NCBI GenBank assembly: GCA_941918925.1 | Contig: OW799235.1 | Location: 40,570,701 to 40,634,700, forward strand | DNA length: 64,000 bases | Source: Phyto melanocephala | Lineage: Eukaryota; Arthropoda; Insecta; Diptera; Rhinophoridae | Direction: 5' to 3' | Shown: positions 48,001 through 60,845 of the stretch, one piece after another | Layout: the number at the start of each line of letters is the position of its first letter | Numbering within the stretch: the first letter of the stretch is position 1 | Notes under the pieces: generated by a model | The model's database searches: none | What the model saw: only the letters and a program-made list of their open reading frames with translations | What the model was told of the DNA's origin: nothing | Made by a program: the position numbers and the translations under genes

Positions 48001-48783
48001 CAAGTAAGAGCGCTATATTCGGCCGTGCCGAATCTTATATACCCTTCACAACGTGTAGTCATGCAATAACAGTGGTTTGTGTCACCATTCATCCCATATG
48101 ATGTACGTACATACATATAAAAACATACATATATAAAAACGTCCCATTGTAAATTTAAAAATTCACGTATGTATGTTAAAAAAAAAACAAAAAAAAAAAA
48201 AAATTTTAAAAAAAAATTATTATGTATATAATATTTATAAAACAAAAAAAAAATAAAAAAAAAATTAAAAAAAAAAAATAATAAAAATATAAATAATATA
48301 TTAAATAAAAAATAAAAAAAAAAAAATAAAAAAAATATTAAAATTAAAAAAAAAATTAAAAAAAAATTTTTTTTGGCTCAGCTGGGATTCGATGCCACGT
48401 TTTCTCTAACCAGTATACACGTTTGTATGTATGTATGTTGTTGTAATGTTGTTTTTGTGAAAAAAAAATCGAGGTGGTCGTGGGTTTTTGCTCATATCTC
48501 AGTTGTTTATGTACCGATGTTTCTGATTTTCAATACCGATCTACTCCCGAATATTTCTGATATTTTAATACCTTACCCGGGTCCAACCTATGTCGGGGGG
48601 CTTCAAAAAGTTGATTTCAACATACACACGGACAGACGGACAGACTGACAGAGCTTAATCGACTCCCCTATTCATAAGCTTTCAGAAAATATATACTTTA
48701 TGGGGTCGGAAATGAAAATTGTAGAAATTTCACACGGAATGACAAACCTATATATACCCTTTTTCACTGTGTGAAGGGTATAA
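48001..48783 (-). repeat. family A repeat, complete, A-rich-core type
   Basis: This is the uninterrupted reference copy for the nested one at 1884-6915. It runs from CAAGTAAGAGCGCTATATTCGG with the ATTCGGCCGTGCCGAAT hairpin and TATACCCTTCACAACGTG, through an A-rich core (48180-48370), 'ggctcagctggg' and the 'acacacggacagacggaca' block. It ends at 'tttcactgtgtgaagggtataa'. It is 783 bp and non-coding. Confidence 0.8.
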
Positions 48784-49302
48784 CTAGTGCCTGGCGAACC
48801 ACTTTTATTGAACAATTTAAAATTTGACTGCTGTCTCTTGATTTTTAAATTAAGGTAAGAGTTGTTACTTAAAACATGTTACACACGACTTCTTTTTAAC
48901 TGAAATGGCAATGCTTTATCATATTCTTTCTGGCTATAAATTTTTTTTGGTGTTCCCGTTCTCTTGTATATTTTTTGTTATTTTAGAAGAAAAATCGTTG
49001 TTTTTTGTCCTTTTGCCGAACTTTATTCAGAATGTAGAGAAACAGGCTATTGTACTTCAGCAAAAACAGAAAAGATGATAGTCGATGATACAAATCATAC
49101 TTTTCTCATTCTTCGGCTTGTTCTTCTGCACTTTTTAGCATATTGGCGCTTTTCGCCATGTTCAATGCTCTGTACGTTTAAGCGTGAACAAACAACCAAC
49201 ACCATACTCCTGCTTAAAATAAATAGCTGTGAATTTTTGCCTTTTACAACAACAAATAAGTACATAAACAGTTGGTGACTACATACTTAAGTTCAAGAAG
49301 GC

Positions 49303-50236
49303 AAGATATACATATAAAAGAGTAACGTGACTGACTGAAAAAATTCATCATCGAAGAGCACAAACGCAAAAAGCAAAAAAACATGAAACTAAAATAGCGG
49401 ATTCCTCTACTAGTAAAGATAAGTGAAAATTCGATCGTAAAGGGGTGAAACGAGTAAAATCGGTAGCATTATATCTTCTTAACTCAATGAGATACAGACT
49501 TACTTGCAAAGTCGTCTTAATTTACTCAAAAGATTACTTAATAGGTGTTTGTTCCTATCTTAAGTTTTATATCCCTAAGGAGCAAACCTTTATTTCGGCA
49601 TCTAAGTATGTAACTTCCAAACAGATGATTATAAGGAAAAATGGTATTTTTTATTACGCAAACAAAATATGAATAGTTTTTGCAACTGTTTTTAAGTTTT
49701 AACTTGGTGTCTCCTCAGATATAAAAATTTATCTTATTTTATTAAAAAACATTCATAACGAGTAAAAAGCAGAACATACGTACGTAAGAAGTCTTATTAA
49801 CGTTAAATCATTTCTTTTATACTATTTTTTTGAGTCGACATTTAAGACGATTATACTCGGAATTTGTAGCGTGATATGGCTGACGTATTCTATGGTACCT
49901 TTTGTATTTTGTAAGACTATAATGTATAATTTCAAAATTAGCGACTATTGATCCAAGTTGCGATTGAAAATTATTTAGACCACAAAAATTTACTTTTTCT
50001 CATTTCAATGTAACTTTTTGTAGTTTCTAAATTGCAAATGGCTGTGATAGAAGGCGATATAAAGGGACTAGAAATACTTAATTTAAATGATTTGGATAAA
50101 AATAAAATATTTCTTCAGAGTACTTTTAATTTTTTAAATATATTTAAGTAGAAAAATAATTTCAAAAAAGAGCTTAAATATTGAAAAAAAAATAAATAAA
50201 AAGAATTACGCTTCGCAGTAGCGGGTATTTTTCTAG
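49303..50236 (+). mobile_element. Helitron-like element
   Basis: The 3' end ATTACGCTTCGCAGTAGCGG...TTTTTCTAG precedes a T (50237), with a CGCT...AGCG hairpin about 13 bp upstream of CTAG. The 5' side carries 'catataaaagagtaacgtg' and 'actgactg', phrases shared with a fragment at 55985-56250. The interior has the 'acgagtaaaatcggta' and 'ataggtgtttg' text found in the Helitron at 35021-35594. The exact 5' base is uncertain and there is no coding sequence. Confidence 0.6.
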
Positions 50237-50344
50237 TCTATTTATAAAATATAGGCTTGAGGGACTGATTAGTAATCGCAAAGCCTAAACGCAATAATCG
50301 ACTTAACATCTTATTATGGGAAATAGTTAGATAAATATAAAATT

Positions 50345-50570
50345 TAATAATCATCATAAATGCAATGTATCAGCTTTTCAATGAATGCGACCACTCCTTG
50401 CGACAATTTTGCTTGTTTACATACCCGCCAAGATCAAAACGAGCTTCATCTGAAAACATGATTTTTTTGGCATTATCGGCCAAAATAATGGCGCAATATT
50501 TCCCAGCGTTGTTCAATCGTATACACAACCATATTCGTCCAGCGGAAGGATAAAACTAATTATCTGTCAA
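50345..50570 (-). pseudogene. mariner-type transposase fragment
   Basis: The minus-strand translation reads IMFSDEARFDLGGYVNKQNC followed by a WSHSLKS-like segment. SDEA(R/H)FxLxGYVNKQN surrounds the second catalytic Asp region of mariner-like transposases. It continues upstream as decayed sequence to about 50560. No ends or other catalytic motifs are present. Confidence 0.65.
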
Positions 50571-53214
50571 ATCAGACATGAGCTAAGTGTTACCATTCAC
50601 GAAATAAGCACTAGTTGAAAAAAAAACTTTAGATGGCGGACCCTTTATTAGGGGTCAACTTCACCCAACGCTAGCAAATAGCAAGCATGCCTAAGGTAAC
50701 CTTAGCAGTAGCATTTGTACTTCCACTGTTCGAAAAATGTTGACGTTATTTTACTGTTATACATATATCTTTCTCCGTTTTCCATTATACTGGATCTCGA
50801 ACGTCTAATCTATAACCAGCATATGAATGATTGATTATGACGGATTATATCTTAATGTTGTGCCGGGAGTAAGTACATTTCTACACACGTTATACATATT
50901 TAATTTAAACTTTTGTAAATGATAAGCCTGATGCTGTATATATACTGTATTCTTGTAATAAAAACCAAACATTATAGTTTTAAGATTTGCTTTTTCTTGT
51001 TTATTTTTATATTACTTATTGGTAACTTATATTATTTCATGAAAAAATTAACTTTCTAATAATCTTACTTACTTACTTACTTTCTTATGACGGATTCTAC
51101 TTAGAATGCGTCTCGGCATTTACATCACAGTGATATCTGTCCGACTACGGAAATCGAATACGACAAACGTTGTTTTTAATACAACCGAGTATCCCGAAAA
51201 CTGGAATCAATTTAAAAAAATCTAGTGTGGATCTACAAAAAAGCAACTTTCATTGGTTCCTAACCAAAACCTTTTACACTTATACTACAATTAGAGAACT
51301 TGAAAAAAACAGATATACAAACCACAAATACGTCGGTCGGTTCTAGCCCCATGAAATTGTTACAAGAAAATTTTTAAAAACACATTTAGTTTGTAACGTT
51401 TTCATTAAATTCGCCATCATCTGTATTTAGATGAAATTTAAAATACAATCACTGTTTTAGTTGAGGATTCCCAACTGTTAACGTTGTTAAGGATAGGTGT
51501 TATTCAATCGGTTTCATAAGCAGCATTATACCTACTCGTACGTACATATACATATATTATAAATAATATGTTGTTGTTGTTTCTCATTGTTGACGGCCTG
51601 TGTGTATGGATGTACATAGATGCGATCTGTGATCACACCTCATTTTTATAATTGTAACGTTCAATTTATATGTGGATATGTATGTACATATAATAATATA
51701 TGATGCTACATTGCAATGATTCTGTACTTGCCTTTACACATTTCTTTTCTTTTGTCGTGGCATATGTATTAAAATGGTTTTCGATAATTTTAGTTGAATG
51801 CATACATGTTACCTGTCTATAATAATGATGGTATAAATATTTATCGATAAGATAATAAAATTTACCTTTAAGTTATATTCAAACTATATATGTATGTATG
51901 TTCCCAGTGGCGAATGTCATGATGATTCATTGTGAAAAATGCTGACAATGTTAAATCATCCATGACAGATGCTGAATTTTCTTTGGCGTCATACATGAAT
52001 TTTTTAAGCAATTGTCCAAAACATCATAGATGACCCGAATTGATTTTGTCCGGTAAGCGTCCGAGTATTAGCGAGTTCTAACAGACAATATCATCGATTA
52101 TCAGATATGACTTTTTATGTAATACGTCGCCATTCTAGAGATTCGTAGCGGACAAAATCACTTTGTTTCCTCTGTGAATTTGTCTTTTATATGTCGCTTT
52201 AACAGAGACTATTAAGGACTTTCTGACTAACGTTTCATACATGAATTTTTATGCTATGGATTTTAATCCCAGAGAAACCAATTTTATGCATTGTGAATAT
52301 TTAAAAATTTTTATTAAAAAAAAGTTAAGGCACTCATTAATTCTGTAAATTTCAATATTGTTCAAAATAATATAAGAAATAAAATAATATAATAAAAAAG
52401 TAACTTAAAAAAAATCAGACATTAATATTAAAAATGCGTTATTTATTTTTCTTTAACTATTGACGAATACTTGTAGCAGACAAACTCTAGCAGAGTTCTT
52501 CTTTGTGTCGAATAATAACAGACAATGTCGATTACTTTCTACTTACTTTTATACTGTGTATCTATAGTGAAGATGTCATAGAAATTACGCCTTGAGATCT
52601 AGTTTGTAAAAATGAATCATAAATGAAAATGTCACTATGACAAAGTGGCTCAAAAAACGCCACCGGGTTTGTACGTACCTATGTATGTATATACATGCAT
52701 ACTTATACATATATACACATATATTTACTATTAAACACTGAGTATACTTCGCAATCTCTTAATAAAAATTTTTGCACAACGAGAGAGGAGCATGAATTTT
52801 GGGTTGATTTGGACTTATTTCGTATACTTTAATTGATACATTTATTTGATGTTTATTCAATTAAAATATAAATTTCCATTTAACTAGTAGTATCATTTTG
52901 ATTATTGAAGAATAATCGAATAATGTTTTAATTTATGTCAATTTCAAAATTAAAATTTATTTTTTTCTGTCGATTCATAAATATTATTTTGTATGACTAT
53001 TTAATCTATAAATGCTTATTTATTAAATGAAAAACATAGCAAAGCACGTGTCCGAATAAAAAATTTTTCGAAAATTAATTAAAGTTTAAAAAATATCAGC
53101 AAAATCTTTACATATCATGTAAGATGACAAGTTATATTGGATATTCACACAAACTAGTTAATTTTTGACTGCTGTTTTTGGACTCCCCCACCCCCAAAGT
53201 TTTCGAAAAAATTT
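50571..53214. other. gene-free stretch
   Basis: This long AT-rich stretch contains short simple repeats such as (TTAC)n near 51066-51085 and 'tatgtatg' scraps near 51670 and 51890. I found no domain, RNA gene or repeat boundary. Confidence 0.45.
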
Positions 53215-53636
53215 AATTAGATACATCGGTCAGGTGCAAGAAGCTAAAAATTATAACTTTTTTTATGGCCGTGGCACTGCCCACTTTTCTAATCATGAAA
53301 CTGTATAGTCATGACAGCTCAATACGTGTGCAGAGTTTCAGAAAAAATCAATGAAGTTCAAGTAGCTGCAAATGAAAACTTTTTTTATGGCCGTGACACT
53401 GCCTATTTTCCTAATCACGAAATTGTATTGTCATGACAGCTCAATTTGTGTGCTCAAAGTTTTAGAGTAATCGGTCAAGTGCAAGTAGCTAAAAATTAAA
53501 TTGATTTGTTGTGGGCGTGGCCCACTTTTTACCACCCATAAACACTCCCTGGAATGTGTACAACAACTTGGTCAAGTTTGAGTCCGATAACACACACACA
53601 CACACAGACAGACAGAGTTTCACTTTTATATATATA
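53215..53636 (-). mobile_element. small Helitron-like element, 3'-truncated
   Basis: About three copies of the ~110-bp unit (tttatggccgtgg ... cacttttctaatca ... agtcatgacagc) are followed by 'cctggaatgtgtacaacaac', (CA)n and 'cacttttatatatata'. The CTAG-side terminus is missing at the low-coordinate end. Its other end touches the next copy without a gap. Confidence 0.65.
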
Positions 53637-54385
53637 CTAGAAAAGCCCGGCGCGCGTTGCTACGCCCCTTAGTGAATAAAAATGCATTCTAAATTTGAAT
53701 TGAATATCAAGTGGGCGTGGGCCTGCCCACTTTTATAATCATGAAATTATATGGTCATGACAGTTCAATATGTGTGCAAAGTTTTAGAAAAATCGGTCAA
53801 GTTCAAGTAGCTGAAAATGATAATTTTTTTTATGGGCCCAATTTTCTAATCAAGAAATTGTGTAGTCATCACCAAAATCGGTCCAGAGCCTTCTTTTTAA
53901 TCACGGAATTATATAGTCATTATGTGTGCAAAGTTTCAGAAAAATCGGTCAAGTGGAAGTACCTCAAAATTATAACTTTTTTTTATGGGCGTGGCCCTTC
54001 CAACTTTTCTTATAACGAAATTATTTAGTCATGACAGCTCGATATGTGTGCAAAGTTACAGAAAAATCGGTCCAGTGCAAGTACCTCAAAATTAAAACTT
54101 TTTTAGGGGCGTGGCCCCGCCCACTTTTCTTATCACGAAATTATTTAGTCATGACAGCTCGATATGTGTGCAAAGTTTCAGAAAAATCGGTCAAGTGCAA
54201 GTAGCTAAAACTGATAACTAATTTTGTATGGGCGTAGCCCCGCCCAGTTTTTTGCCACCCATAAACACTCCCTGGAATGTGTACAACAACTTGCCAAAGT
54301 TTGAGTCGGATCGGTTTTACAGTTTCGGAGTCTATAGCTAACACACACAAACACACACACAGAGTTTCACTTTTATATATATAGA
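53637..54385 (-). mobile_element. small Helitron-like element, longest copy
   Basis: Read on plus it runs from CTAGAAAAGCCCGGCGCGCG to 'tatatatagA' before T. It has about five units of the 'tgggcgtggcc'/'gtcatgacagctc'/'gtttcagaaaaatcgg' module and one (CA)n tract. At 749 bp it is the largest copy here. Plus-strand frames crossing the units are repeat artefacts. Confidence 0.75.
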
Positions 54386-54405
54386 TAGATAGATAGATAG
54401 ATAGT
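54384..54405. repeat. (GATA)n microsatellite
   Basis: About five to six GATA copies lie at the edge of the Helitron-like element and extend its terminal 'tatagata'. Confidence 0.85.
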
Positions 54406-55365
54406 CGCTTGAAACGTTACCAAACCATGTATCGTAATATCTATGTACACAATGGCATTCGGTCTTTATAATTAGAACTGGATAGGGGGATAATTGGGTG
54501 TTATACCCTCATATGTTAAGAATTTGATGCAAACAGAATTTGTAGGGCCCAACAGAGCGGTCCAGGTTCTGCTAGTAATATACAAACTTTTATATTTACG
54601 TGGAAGTTTGTTGTAGAATCTTATAAATTTATGTCCAAAAACTAATATAAAAAAGCTGTTTAAAAAATGTTTAGATGTTTTGTAGAATGTTTTTTTACTA
54701 TTGATTCAAAAATTGTAACCGTTTGAGGAAAAATAAGTTTTACAAAAGTGATTCTTTGATTAAGCACTTAATTTCTATAAGGGTTTCAGCTTGAATGGTT
54801 CTTTGTTTTGTTAAAAACAAATTTCGAATTGTTTAAAAGCATTTTGTAAGAAGATAATAATTTATTATAACAATGAAATGACAATTTTAAATATGAATCA
54901 CTCTTTTATCAATTATTTAATTAACTTACGAAAAGGCTAAATACTCGTGTGCATGCTATCTATTGTTTTTCAATTGTGTACCAATGCAAAGTTTAGAAAT
55001 TTTATCGAAAGCAATAAATTTTCGTTTAATTAATATCATTAATTGGATATAAATACAAATGTTTAATTAAACCCCTTTAATTTTCTGAACTAATTTTATT
55101 TTATTGTTTTTTTTTGGCGTTAAATGCTACAAGCTGGTGGAGGTCAATGAAAATTGCCTGTTTGTTTTATTATTAACGCCCACCATCACTTATTGAATTT
55201 AAAGTACGAAATAAGTAATTTGTGTTTTTTTTAATGATTAGTTAAATAATATGAAAAATCTTTTTTTGCAAGTTTTTAGGAGATCCATTTTCTAATTACC
55301 CATTAACAACATTCAGAGGGTTGTCAGATTTGCTTTCTCTACAACATATATTCTACTCTTCATCT
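54406..55365. other. gene-free stretch
   Basis: The sequence is AT-rich. No gene, RNA or repeat boundary was recognised. Confidence 0.45.
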
Positions 55366-55780
55366 GTAGCCCCAAGGGTATATAAAACTTTGTCATTCCA
55401 ATTGTAATTTTCACAATATTCATTTCCGATTCCAAAAAATATATATTTTCTTAATTCTTATAACTGGGGTAGACAATTGATCCACGACCACGGTCAGGCG
55501 GTGTTAGTTGAAATTAAATTTTAGAAATCAAATTTGTTTGTGGTAGCATGTTTTTGAAAATATCTCGGAGTGAATCGCTATATAAATCCAACCCGATCGC
55601 TCCATAACCTTCTGAGATATTAGCAAATAAATACGACTGCATCCTTTTTTCCCATATTTTTACCACGAAAATCAAACATTTTCAACGCTAGGTTAAATTA
55701 TGTAGAGATGTTCGCTGCTATTTATAGGTACGATTAGTGCAAGAGAATGCATTCTTCATGTCTCCCTAAATGCAAAATAG
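55366..55780 (+). repeat. family A repeat fragment
   Basis: It contains 'gggtatataaaactttgtcattcc' then 'tttccgattccaaaaaatatat', 'gaatcgctatataaa' and 'ctgagatattagcaaataaa' in the order of the long A subfamily on plus. The terminal hairpins and the right half are missing. Confidence 0.55.
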
Positions 55781-55984
55781 TTTGTCAAAAATTATTTAAT
55801 TTAAAATACTTGCAAGTTTATGCAAACTAACTTAAACAATTCACATAAACAAACATCATTAACTCATGAAACTTTTTCACCTAGTATCTCATGTTTTACC
55901 TAAATTGGAATCCATCATGAGTTAAACCCATTTTTTCACTATTTTGGATGATGTTTTTGCTGGGTGTAGCTATAAAACCTTTTC

Positions 55985-56250
55985 TTTGTTTTATATAAGA
56001 GAGTTACGTGACTGACTGATTCATCATCGCATCGCCCAAACGAAAATAGCTAGAGACATAAAATTAGACACTAAGTGGGTAAAGACGGGTAAAATATGTA
56101 ACTTTATATCTGCTCAACTAAAAACTATACAAATTAACTTTAAAAGGCATTGTCGACATGTGTGTCTGGCTATTTTTAAATTTCAACCACCAAGGCAAAA
56201 GAAATGGATAGAATCTATATTTTGATATGTTTTTGTATTATATGAAACTT
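55985..56250 (+). mobile_element. Helitron-like 5' fragment
   Basis: The segment 'agagttacgtgactgactga', then 'tcatcatcgc' and 'gacgggtaaaata' matches the 5' part of the element at 49303-50236. It lacks a CTAG end. Confidence 0.45.
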
Positions 56251-56539
56251 TCAAGCACACAAAGATGGGAGAAAATTAAAATTGTTACTCAGCGAGAAAA
56301 ATATTTAAAGGATTTCCGCAAATTTTATATCCATATATTCATTTTGTCATTTCGTTTGTAACACATCGTATATTGAAAAATCCATGTACGTCGTCACTGC
56401 ATTCCTTTACGTGCCACTCGTGAGACAAAAAATGAAAAAAATTAAAAAATATAAATGAATTTAAAGAAAGATAAATAAGGATGAGAAAGACTTCTCGTCT
56501 CCAGTAAGGAAACGTTGGTAAATTTATCACTCAGAGAGG

Positions 56540-57430
56540 GAGAAAGACACAACACCCTGCTGCTCTCTCAAAACACAGAACAGAGGCATGATCCATAGGA
56601 CACAAGGATTCCTTATCCAGTACATCCACGGCGGCGATCGAAGTAAGGTCTGAGCGAAACCAATCTCAGACAGAGGAAGGTAAATCGCCGAAAAGGAAAA
56701 AAGTGGACGCAAAGACGACAGCTCTAGGGCCTACAATAACAACCACGGTAACAGGTACCAGCCTAACATTTATTGAGGTGGTTAAGGATCATCTCACAGT
56801 GGCTCTGGTAAACGATGCAGGCGGTACCATTTGTGCTGTTGTAAGATAATGGGGTGACATAGAATCCAAATTAGCTAGGCACGTCATGGATCACGTATTA
56901 GGGCCTTTGAAGTTTCCTGTCTCATAACTAAGTTAGTCAGAGAGGTTAAAAGAGCATGAAAAACTGTCTTCCAATAAATCTTGTATCCTTACAGCTTAAA
57001 ACGATGGAGAGACTAATTGACTCCAATATAAGGCAAAATCTAGAGGGCAACACTTATCTGTCAAATAGTCAGCATGTACATCATGGACACAAGTCCATGT
57101 TGAATTTATAGGGAATATTGGTAACAGCACTACGTCAAAGCAGGTACACATCAAGGTGGATTTATCACTCCTCAGCTTTGGCTGATTGTTGTTAACATGA
57201 TCATCAGGTAACTAGATAGTGAAGAGATAAAAGTCGTCGCTTATGTAGACGATGTTGTGGTACTACTATCTAGGATGTTTCCGTACATTATAAGTGACAT
57301 AATATCCCACGCCTTAAGATGACTCAGTAACTTGGCCAAAGGCAGTGGTCTAGAAGTAAACCCTGGCAAAACGAAACTGGTACTGTTCACTACAAAGACC
57401 AAGATTCCAAGCTTTAGATTCAGCTATAAA
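56540..57430 (+). pseudogene. LOA/R1-like LINE relic (ORF1 piece and RT)
   Basis: The first part (about 56600-56840) reads an ORF1-like tail (SPKRKKVDAKTTA ... FIEVVKDHLTVALVNDAGG). From 56990 the RT region appears: TMERLIDSNIRQ, YLSNSQHVHHGHKSML, then after a deletion QGGFITPQLWLIVVN. YVDDVVVLLS (about 57243-57272) and GLEVNPGKTKLVLF follow. Stops occur at several positions. QGG..(S/T)PxLW and VNPxKTxLVLF favour a LOA/R1-type RT, different from the CR1-like LINE at 2160-6360. Confidence 0.7.
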
Positions 57431-57633
57431 ATTTAAAAAAATAATTATTTTGTCAATAAAAATTTTCTGTTGTAATTATTCCTAAACAATGGGGTTTTGA
57501 AATTATTAAAAAATAGAATATCAAAATATATTGAGTGTGCATCCTACTTCCAGTATTGTTCGAATGTTACAAATTTAATAAAAACAAGTAAAAGGGCTCT
57601 ATTCGGCAGTATCGCATCTTTTGCAATAGCTTG

Positions 57634-58342
57634 TTATACCCTTCACGTGTGGTGCACAAGGGTATATATAGCTTTGTCATTCCGTTTGTAATTTCTACAT
57701 TTTTCATTTCCGACTCCATAAAGTATATATTTTCTGAAAGCTTATGAATAGAGGAGTCGATTAAGCCCTGACCGTCTGTCCGTGTGTTGGTTGAAATCAA
57801 CTTTTAGAAGCAACTATATGTTCCTCAGATCTGAGTATGATATCAATCTCTTGGAAATATTTGGGAATGAATCGCTATTATATATTATTATCGGGCACAA
57901 TCGCCCGATAACTTTCTGAGATATGAGCAAAAAACCACGACCACCTCGTTTTTTTTTCACAATTACAACAACAACATGCATATATACTGGTTAGAGTAAA
58001 CGTGGCATCGAATCCCAGCTGAGCCAAAATTTTTTTTTATATTTTATATATTATTTATATTTTTTTTTATATATTTAGTTTTAATTTTTTTTTTTTAATT
58101 TTCTTAAAATTTTTTTTTTTAATTTTTTTTTGTTGTTTTTTAATATATAATTTTTTTTATTTTGTTTTTAGAAACATACATACGTAAACTCAATTTATAA
58201 TTTTACAATAGGATGTTTTTATATGTATGTACGTATTTCATTTCAATGGGATGAATGGTGATACAAACCATTATTATTGCATGACTACACGTTGTGAAGG
58301 GTATATAAGATTCGGCACGGCCGAATATAGCGCTGTTACTTG
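57634..58342 (+). repeat. family A repeat, complete, A-rich-core type
   Basis: It runs TTATACCCTTCACGTGTGG to GATTCGGCACGGCCGAATATAGCGCTGTTACTTG in the opposite orientation to 48001-48783. The T-rich core is at 58030-58165. Just before it (57585-57633) lies a separate CAAGTAAAAGGGCTCTATTCGG end, a scrap of another A or B copy. Confidence 0.75.
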
Positions 58343-59487
58343 CTTTTGTTATTGTTTTAGCCAATCTCTATCTTCAAGGATGGGGAATATATTGACTTTA
58401 TAGTGTCAAGAAAGACTACTGCAGAAATCACAAACGGAATGACAAACAAAGCTAAATCAATTCCTCCATCCATAAGGATTCAGAATATATATACTTAGAA
58501 GAAAAAATGTTATTATTGAGAGGAAAGGTTTTTGTCCCAGGCCTTTGAAAGACACCACAAAATTAATTACATATCGTAATAAGTCCCAAAACATTTAAAG
58601 GCAATTTAAAAGCAAAAATAAATATTTTTTGTATGTTCTGAAGTTATTTTTAATTTTTTTAATTTTAATTTTAAAATATTTAAAATTTATAAAAAGATAT
58701 ATGGATTTACCTTTACAATGATATACATTTTGTTTTCCTTTTATGTTAAAGCGTGTACACATAATATGTGTATATTATATAAATTTATATATAGGAAACC
58801 ATGTACAGATCTGTGAAACATGTGGGGACTTCTAAATAAATGTTGATTTCAAGCAACACATGGATCTACCAATGGACATTGCTCAATCGACTTCCTTATT
58901 CATGAGCTGTTAGAAAATATATGAAATTATTATTGTAGAAATTACAATAGCCTTGACACCACAGACGAAGGTAAATTAATTTATTTATCAAGGGTGTACG
59001 AATATGGATTTTGCATACTGAATGTGTTATCATACCATTCGCCTGTTGTGCCAAAACTCTGTATATATAGATGTGTCATTCCGTTTGTAATTTCTGCAAT
59101 ATTCATTTCAGACTCCATAAACTATATATTTTTTAAAAATATTTTTTAATAGTGCCGAATACATAAAGTGAATGTATGAGTCGAATTCAAGATGGCGCTT
59201 GATGTTATTTATACCATATCAAAAGGCGGATATATTTTTTTAACACCGTGAAAGTGGGGTGCGGCTAGTAAATTATATACAAGTTCAAAATGAAATATCG
59301 TACAACATTGATATGGAACAGAGAACGGTCTGATTGGTCTATTTTATGTCTTTGAATTCAATCCCAAAAAGAGATCCTTTTGTTGACAATATACATCAAT
59401 TTAGTAAAGCAATGAATGATATGATTCACAATTAGAGAGTGTAACAAATTACGAATCATGCATTGAGAGTTGAGAGTGCAAATAGAA
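58343..59487. other. degenerate family A scraps, no gene
   Basis: Phrases such as 'cggaatgacaaac' (58436), 'caagcaacacatggatctacc' (58850) and 'gtcattccgtttgtaattt' (59068) are fragments of family A bodies in both orientations. No reading frame of interest. Confidence 0.5.
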
Positions 59488-60262
59488 CAAGTAAGAGCAC
59501 TATAGTACTTTTATAGCTCAGAATTTATTATTTTGTTATTAACAGTAATCGCTTTGGAACAATATCTTTATACTAAGATATGTATCACTTTATTTATAAA
59601 ACTTCAATATGCTAGTAAAATATTTTCGTAATTTTAGTCATTCAATGAAAGTGGACGTTAAAGTAGGCGTTTCAGTAAAGTTTCTTCTAATATATACAAC
59701 TTATATTTCAGTAAAGTCCTTTATTCTTCCAAAAACTTTATTATTAGAAATTATATGAATTTGAGATAAAGCGTCATATGGGAGGTGGGCGTAAAAGTTG
59801 GCGTGTCACATTGATTTTCTTTTTTCAGAATCATACATCCAATTTGCCAGTTTTATAACATTGTAAATTTTGAATATACCGAAAAATACACTGCACAGTA
59901 TAAATTTTCATACGTTTCGATCTATAACTCCTGTCCTAATTCATAGATTTTGGTAATTTTTGAGGAAAATATTGTTTTTACTCAGGAAATATACATTCGA
60001 AATTTCATGACTCTACGACAATGCACTTGGTTACAATTCCATTTTATTCGATGTTTGAAGGACACGGTTTTTTTTACCTACTCTTGCATGACGAGCTATA
60101 ACTCTCTTCCTAATATTCCGATTTAGACCATTTTCAATACCAAACAAACCTTGTCTATAAGAAATATATATAATTAATGGGGTCTAAAACTCATATTTCG
60201 ATGTGTTACAAACGAAATGACAAAATGAATATACCCCCAGCATTTTTTTGTTTGCGGGTATA
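59488..60262 (+). repeat. family B repeat lacking its hairpin
   Basis: It starts CAAGTAAGAGCACTATAG but jumps straight to 'tacttttatagctcagaa', so the ATTCGGC hairpin and TACCCACC segment are deleted. The rest follows the B order ('acagtaatcgctttggaa', 'gtcatatgggaggtgggcg', 'tacccccagca...tgcgggtata'). It is 775 bp. Confidence 0.65.
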
Positions 60263-60302
60263 ATAAAATATTTGTTTGGAATATAAAGGATGGTTTAATT
60301 TT

Positions 60303-60845
60303 AAGGGCCGATGTTGAATGTGAACTACACCTAGACGTCAAATTTTTTTTCTGCATTTTATTTGACTATTCTCAGTTTCAGACTAACTTAATTTGAGCCA
60401 TGGAAAGATACACAATCAAGCAACGCGTTAAAGCTATTCAGGCTCATTATAAAAATTAACGTTCAAATCAAAATGCATTTCGTGCACTTCGTGATTCTTT
60501 TGGTCAACATAATCGTTCAAATTCGTCCAAAATAGGGAGAATTGTATAAGATATTTAAATTTCAGCATTTCATACAGACCTGTGAAAACATCTGTGAATG
60601 CCATCTTAGTTCGTTGAATGGGAAACATTGCTGTTTTTTGCAATAGTGTGCCAAAAGAGCAGTCAACCTCGACTCATCATCGTACCCAACAATTAAAAAT
60701 CAACATTGTCATTGAAAATATTAACCATCGGATGGAGGTGTGCCGCCGAGATCGCGGCCATACCAATACCAATATTATAATAAAAACAAATTACAATAAT
60801 TTCATAAATAATTCGAGTTTTATTTAAAATCAACATCGGCCCTTT
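60303..60845 (+). pseudogene. mariner-type element, internally deleted
   Basis: The inverted ends AAGGGCCGATGTTGA and TCAACATCGGCCCTT lie at 60303 and 60844. An ATG at 60401 opens METYT-like MERYTIKQRVKAIQAHYKN, the helix-turn-helix start of a mariner-like transposase, followed by a stop. 'gtcattgaaaatattaaccatcggatggaggtgtgc' near 60698 encodes the C-terminal ENINHRMEVCRRDRGH segment. The middle, with the catalytic residues, is missing. Confidence 0.7.
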
